The notes below the pieces were generated by a model. That model was not told the origin of the DNA and did no database searches. It saw nothing but the letters and a program-made list of their open reading frames with translations. A stretch of 9,661 nt of DNA from Pseudanabaenaceae cyanobacterium MP8IB2.15 (GTDB taxonomy: Bacteria > Cyanobacteriota > Cyanobacteriia > Pseudanabaenales > Pseudanabaenaceae), in assembly GCA_030248825.1 (NCBI GenBank), contig JARCMB010000425.1, forward strand, positions 1 to 9,661, given 5' to 3'. Position 1 is the stretch's first letter, and each line of letters starts with the position of its first letter. A program made the position numbers and the translations under genes. Positions 6,557 to 9,661 of this stretch are shown piece after piece.

Positions 6557-7340
6557 TTGTCACCTCACGATTAACTAATTCCTGCACTCGCCTCGCTGCT
6601 TCTTCCCCTGGCTTATATTCTACAACTGTCAATCCTCGATCGAATGCAGTGCGAATATCAGCACTGTCAGGAATTGTGACAGGAGATAAGACATCAGCAA
6701 AGGTTTGTTGGGCTTGGCGATAGAGCATACCAGTGTGAGAAGATGCCCAAATGTTTCCAGGCAAGTAGCGATCGTCCAACATATTTAACACTACTCGTAC
6801 CTCTCTAGCACCAATATAATTTTCTGCCTCTCGAATAAATCGAATCATTGATTCTGTACATTCAAAATCTGTCCGATTTAGCCGAGTTGGGATAAATATC
6901 TTGGTTGAAGGCACTAGAGCATTTACAGTCAGTTCATTTAACTCACCTGGACTATCGATGAATATATAGTCATATTGATGTTTGATCCGCTCCAGTTCGT
7001 ACTTGAGCACGCTCTCTTTTCCCATCTGAATTGAGGCAAGTTGAGATACAGCTTTTGCCATTGACACACTAGCCGCAACTATATCCAGCCCCTTTTGACT
7101 TTCGTAGATCAGATCTTCGATGTGTCGCTCAGGTGGCTTTTTGAGAAAAGCTAGAACCGTATCGGCTTCTGGCAAAGACTCAGCTCCACCGATAAATAAG
7201 CTGCTGCAAGTAATTTGGGAAGTCAGATCGACCACCAAAACCTTCGCACCTGTAAGTGCTGTAACATGAGCAGAGTTGGCACATAGGGTTGATTTACCCG
7301 TGCCACCTTTATTATTGGTAAAAGCTAATACCTTCGTCAT
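6549..7340 (-). CDS. ParA/MinD-superfamily ATPase (orphan ParA with altered Walker A')
   Basis: The 263-residue protein belongs to the deviant-Walker ATPases that dimerise on ATP and position DNA or protein cargo. Seen directly: NNKGGTGKST (residues 9-18) with signature Lys11 and P-loop Lys16, Walker B YIFIDSPG (125-132, D129), and a ParA-like end. The Walker A' motif reads D38-L-T-S-Q42 where ParA proteins usually have DxDPQ, so the hydrolytic Asp (D40 in Soj and MinD) is Thr40. There is no N-terminal DNA-binding extension as in plasmid P1 ParA, and no C-terminal amphipathic helix as in MinD. ATG is preceded by GAGGGA (7352-7347), 6 nt away. It forms a two-gene unit with the overlapping coiled-coil gene and is divergent from minC. 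Possible roles are partition of DNA, carboxysomes (McdA-like) or another large assembly; sequence alone does not decide. There is no ParB with a recognisable DNA-binding domain beside it. Confidence 0.88.
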   Translation of the reverse strand: MTKVLAFTNNKGGTGKSTLCANSAHVTALTGAKVLVVDLTSQITCSSLFIGGAESLPEADTVLAFLKKPPERHIEDLIYESQKGLDIVAASVSMAKAVSQLASIQMGKESVLKYELERIKHQYDYIFIDSPGELNELTVNALVPSTKIFIPTRLNRTDFECTESMIRFIREAENYIGAREVRVVLNMLDDRYLPGNIWASSHTGMLYRQAQQTFADVLSPVTIPDSADIRTAFDRGLTVVEYKPGEEAARRVQELVNREVTSD

Positions 7341-7499
7341 CGCAAATCCCTCAAGAACTGTGAGAAATTTCCTCCAAAGGGTAGCAGACTTGGGCGGTTT
7401 TGTCAGATTTTTATTCAGATTGATATTGACATCGATCGTAAACAGCCAAAACCCCCGCCAAAAATGTAAGCTAGACCATAACTAGCAATCACATTCGCA
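7341..7499. other. Divergent intergenic region between parA and minC
   Basis: These 159 bp must carry promoters for both directions. The minus-strand promoter is plausible at 7378-7406. On the plus strand, TTGTCA (7400-7405) with GATATT (7422-7427) at 16-bp spacing is the best of several poor candidates for minC. No clear operator repeat or Shine-Dalgarno site for minC was found. Confidence 0.5.
7378..7406 (-). promoter_or_regulatory. Candidate promoter of the ParA/coiled-coil unit
   Basis: On the minus strand, CTGACA (7406-7401; five of six bases match TTGACA) and TACCCT (7383-7378; keeps TA...T) are 17 bp apart, and TGC directly before the -10 gives an extended -10. The start of transcription would lie near 7371, leaving a leader of about 30 nt to the ATG at 7340. 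Motif-based only. Confidence 0.45.
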
Positions 7500-8462
7500 A
7501 TGAGTACAGAAGAGCTACCAATTAGCACAGAAATTCCCGATCCAGAGAGATCTATTGAAGACTTAGGGCAGAATCCCGATCGAGGCGATGATTCCTCTCT
7601 ATCTATAGTTTTGCCAGATCTAGTTTCAGAATCACTAACTGAATTACCCGATCGATTTCCTCCTGCCCAGTTAGATGCTCCCTTAGATATCACTCAAGAT
7701 CTGCTAGCTCAGACGATCGAACCAAATATTCCTGAAGTCAGGCAGGTGAGATTTAAAACTATTGCGGGTAAGCTGACCTTGATCTTGCCGAGCGATCGAG
7801 AGATCAAACAAGATACTGGCTTGTTTTATGGTGAACTAAGTTGGTCAGATCTGCTCGAACAATTGGAGCAAAGACTGATCGCAGGAGAAAGATTTTGGCA
7901 GCCCCATACCCTAGTTTATTTACAATCTAGCGATCGACTTTTAGATCCACGCCAATTCCAAGAAATCGAAGATGCTCTCTTAGCCCGCGAATTGGTTTTG
8001 CATAGTGTGGCGACCTTCCGCCGTCAAACTGCGATCAATGCCGCGACCGCAGGTTATTCGATCGAGCAAGGCAGGGTATCGAACCAGTTAGCTAGCCCCG
8101 ATCATGCGCTCGACGATCCTTTATATGTCAAAATGACCGTGCGATCTGGGGTCGAGATTCGTCATCCTGGCAGCATTGTGATCTTTGGTGATGTCAACGC
8201 TGGCGGTGAGGTGATTGCCGATGGTGATATCCTTGTCTGGGGTAAACTCAAAGGTAAAGCTCATGCAGGCGCGAAAGGCAATGCCCAAGCGACAATCATG
8301 GCTCTCCACCTCGAAGCAACCCAATTACGCATCGGCGATTTTATCGCTAGGGTAGAAGCTCCTGCTACGATGTACTGTCCAGAAGTTGCCCATGTCAGTA
8401 CGTCAGGTTCGCCTAGTATCTGTATCATAAGGGCATCCGATTATTCTTCCCTGAAACCCTAA
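7500..8462 (+). CDS. minC: Septum site-determining protein MinC (division inhibitor)
   Basis: MinC blocks FtsZ ring assembly away from midcell when recruited to the membrane by MinD. The 320 residues are long beside the 231 of E. coli MinC because of an acidic, probably disordered N-terminal extension (1-80). An N-terminal MinC domain follows (about 82-172, starting VRFKTIAGKLTLIL), then a linker (173-208) and the C-terminal beta-helix domain (about 209-286), which dimerises and binds MinD. The beta-helix carries R215-S216-G217 (RSGV here, RSGQ in E. coli), RHPGSIVIFGDVNAGGEV, GDILVWG and AHAGAKGN. A tail of about 34 residues ends the protein. ATG at 7500 is the only sensible start: an in-frame TAA lies at 7479-7481 and the next Met is residue 212. 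No Shine-Dalgarno site is visible, not rare in cyanobacteria. minD follows after 2 bp, so the pair is co-transcribed. Confidence 0.95.
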   Translation: MSTEELPISTEIPDPERSIEDLGQNPDRGDDSSLSIVLPDLVSESLTELPDRFPPAQLDAPLDITQDLLAQTIEPNIPEVRQVRFKTIAGKLTLILPSDREIKQDTGLFYGELSWSDLLEQLEQRLIAGERFWQPHTLVYLQSSDRLLDPRQFQEIEDALLARELVLHSVATFRRQTAINAATAGYSIEQGRVSNQLASPDHALDDPLYVKMTVRSGVEIRHPGSIVIFGDVNAGGEVIADGDILVWGKLKGKAHAGAKGNAQATIMALHLEATQLRIGDFIARVEAPATMYCPEVAHVSTSGSPSICIIRASDYSSLKP

Positions 8463-8464
8463 TC

Positions 8465-9268
8465 ATGAGTCGTATCATCGTTGTAACCTCTGGCAAAGGA
8501 GGTGTAGGCAAATCTACTTCTAGCGCAAATCTGGGCATGGCTCTGGCAAAACTTGGGCGCAAAGTGGTGCTGGTAGATGCTGACTTCGGGCTGCGTAACC
8601 TCGATTTACTCTTGGGTTTAGAGAATCGTGTTGTTTATACCGCCTTAGAAGTAATTGGGCGGGAATGCAAGCTCGACCAAGCTCTAGTCAAAGACAAACG
8701 CCAACCGAACCTGTCCCTGCTCGCCGCTCCCCAAACTCGCAACAAGACGGCGATTACAGCCGCTCATATGAAAGCCTTGGTTGAAGTCCTGAGTCGCTAC
8801 TTTGATTATGTTTTGGTAGACTGCCCTGCTGGGATTGAAACTGGCTTTCAAAATGCGATCGCAGGCGCAAAAGAAGCGATCATCGTGACCACGCCTGAAA
8901 TTTCGGCGGTGCGCGATGCCGATCGAGTAATTGGTTTATTAGAAGCCAATCGGATCAAAGATATTAAACTGATCATCAATCGCCTCCGTCCTGCGATGAT
9001 CCAAAATAACGACATGATGGGCGTTGAAGATGTGCTAGAAATACTTTCTGTTAAACTTTTGGGTGTAATTCCTGAAGATGAGCAGGTGATTGTTTCTACC
9101 AACAAAGGCGAGCCATTGGTTTTAGCTGAAAAATTAATCTCAGCAGGACAGGCTTATATGAACACAGCCATGCGACTAGATGGCAAAGCTGTAGAATTCA
9201 TGGATCTGAGTGTTCGCAAACAGTCCTTCCTGGCTCGTCTGGGACGGTTTTTTCAAGGAAAGCCCTAG
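8465..9268 (+). CDS. minD: Septum site-determining ATPase MinD
   Basis: MinD is the membrane-cycling ATPase of the Min system: the ATP-bound dimer sits on the membrane, carries MinC and is released when MinE triggers hydrolysis. The 267 residues show every expected feature: deviant Walker A GKGGVGKST (10-18; signature K11, K16), Walker A' VDADFGLRNLD with D38 and catalytic D40, Walker B VLVDCPAG with D119, and a C-terminal amphipathic membrane-targeting helix (about 250-264, VRKQSFLARLGRFFQ). Length is usual for the family. It starts 2 bp after the minC stop and ends 17 bp before minE, in a compact operon, with translation probably coupled to minC because no ribosome binding site is evident. 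The intact D40 contrasts with the neighbouring ParA, which has Thr at that position. Confidence 0.97.
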   Translation: MSRIIVVTSGKGGVGKSTSSANLGMALAKLGRKVVLVDADFGLRNLDLLLGLENRVVYTALEVIGRECKLDQALVKDKRQPNLSLLAAPQTRNKTAITAAHMKALVEVLSRYFDYVLVDCPAGIETGFQNAIAGAKEAIIVTTPEISAVRDADRVIGLLEANRIKDIKLIINRLRPAMIQNNDMMGVEDVLEILSVKLLGVIPEDEQVIVSTNKGEPLVLAEKLISAGQAYMNTAMRLDGKAVEFMDLSVRKQSFLARLGRFFQGKP

Positions 9269-9285
9269 AATATAGAGTCTAAATA

Positions 9286-9661
9286 ATGATTACCGCCCTC
9301 CTAGAACGTCTTTTCTATGGTCGTCATGATGTTGCTAGTCGTAGCAAGGTAAAGCAACGTCTCAAATTTATTTTGGCTCATGACCGCGCCGCCCTCACCC
9401 CTCAGATGTTCGAGGATATGCGGAAAGAAATTATGGCGGTGGTATCGAAGTATGTGGAGTTAGATGAAGACGCGCTGTCGATCGATCTTGAAAGCAATCA
9501 ACGCATCACCTCGGTTACGGCAAATCTACCGATCAGATCGATTCGGGAGGAGACTCCTGTAGAAGCTCCTCCGATCGAATTTGAGCAATTAGCATTCGAG
9601 CTAGATGGTGAGATTTTTTCAGAATTGGCTGAACCACTCGAACTTGTCGAACTTGTCGAAC
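9286..9661 (+). CDS. minE: Cell division topological specificity factor MinE, 5' part
   Basis: MinE stimulates the MinD ATPase and confines MinC/MinD activity away from midcell. The first 85 residues match MinE: an amphipathic membrane-binding start (MITALLERLF), the MinD-contact segment (KVKQRLKFILAHDR, 21-33) and the dimerisation domain (ALTPQMFEDMRKEIM through VELDEDALSIDLES and the VTANLPI strand). E. coli MinE is 88 residues. Here the frame continues in an acidic, Pro/Glu/Leu-rich extension for at least 40 more codons to the right edge, where 9-bp repeats encode repeated Leu-Val-Glu. The end of the gene is outside the window, so total length is unknown. ATG is 17 bp after the minD stop. 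Confidence 0.93.
   Translation, partial: MITALLERLFYGRHDVASRSKVKQRLKFILAHDRAALTPQMFEDMRKEIMAVVSKYVELDEDALSIDLESNQRITSVTANLPIRSIREETPVEAPPIEFEQLAFELDGEIFSELAEPLELVELVE
9638..9661 (+). repeat. 9-bp tandem repeat in the 3' part of minE, cut by the edge
   Basis: TCGAACTTG occurs at 9638-9646 and 9647-9655, with six bases of a third copy reaching the last base. The unit is in frame and encodes Leu-Val-Glu. How many copies follow cannot be seen. Confidence 0.8.

Noticed and set aside
7426..7431. Perfect TTGACA on the plus strand upstream of minC as a -35 box
   Set aside because: No -10-like hexamer is found 16-18 bp downstream, where the sequence is C-rich.
7415..7693. Minus-strand ORF of 92 codons overlapping the start of minC
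   Set aside because: Lies antisense to minC, has no recognisable domain and its product is Ser/Gly-rich, as expected of a shadow frame.

Overview
The window looks like a piece of a cyanobacterial chromosome. The evidence is a complete minC-minD start followed by minE with cyanobacterial-type proteins, a CyaC-type multidomain adenylate cyclase, an RTX protein with the beta-roll/tail layout common in cyanobacteria, five HIP1 octamers (GCGATCGC) and a very high density of GATC/CGATCG. The genus cannot be fixed from the sequence. No RNA genes, CRISPR arrays, insertion sequences or att sites were seen.

Layout. Positions 1-7340 are read on the minus strand and positions 7500-9661 on the plus strand, diverging from a 159-bp intergenic region. 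In minus-strand order: a ParA-family ATPase (7340-6549); a coiled-coil protein whose GTG start overlaps the ParA stop by 8 bp (6556-5648); an RTX-repeat/metzincin-type metalloprotease (5598-4336); a possible 25-codon leader ORF (4304-4227); a 1139-residue sensor kinase/adenylate cyclase of CyaC type that begins at TTG (4209-790); and the 5' part of a secreted Gln/Pro-rich protein (557 to the left edge). In plus-strand order: minC, minD and the 5' part of minE, packed as an operon.

How the genes may work together. MinCDE positions the division septum. Beside it, and divergent from it, lies a second deviant-Walker ATPase of the same superfamily with its own coiled-coil partner, arranged like a cargo- or DNA-positioning pair. 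The ParA has Thr where the catalytic Asp of the Walker A' motif is expected, so its ATP cycle may be unusual. CyaC would join two-component input (REC, two GAF domains, histidine kinase, second REC) to cAMP synthesis. Its active-site Lys/Thr/Asn/Arg pattern is that of bicarbonate-responsive class IIIb cyclases. The RTX protease is probably exported without a classical signal peptide. No functional link between the protease, CyaC and the secreted protein can be shown from sequence alone; they share only a strand.

The observations most worth a second look are the ParA/coiled-coil pair and its altered Walker A' motif, the reversed RTX-protease architecture with a displaced third zinc ligand, the TTG-started cyaC behind a small ORF with its own ribosome binding site, and the acidic, repeat-containing extension of MinE at the right edge.
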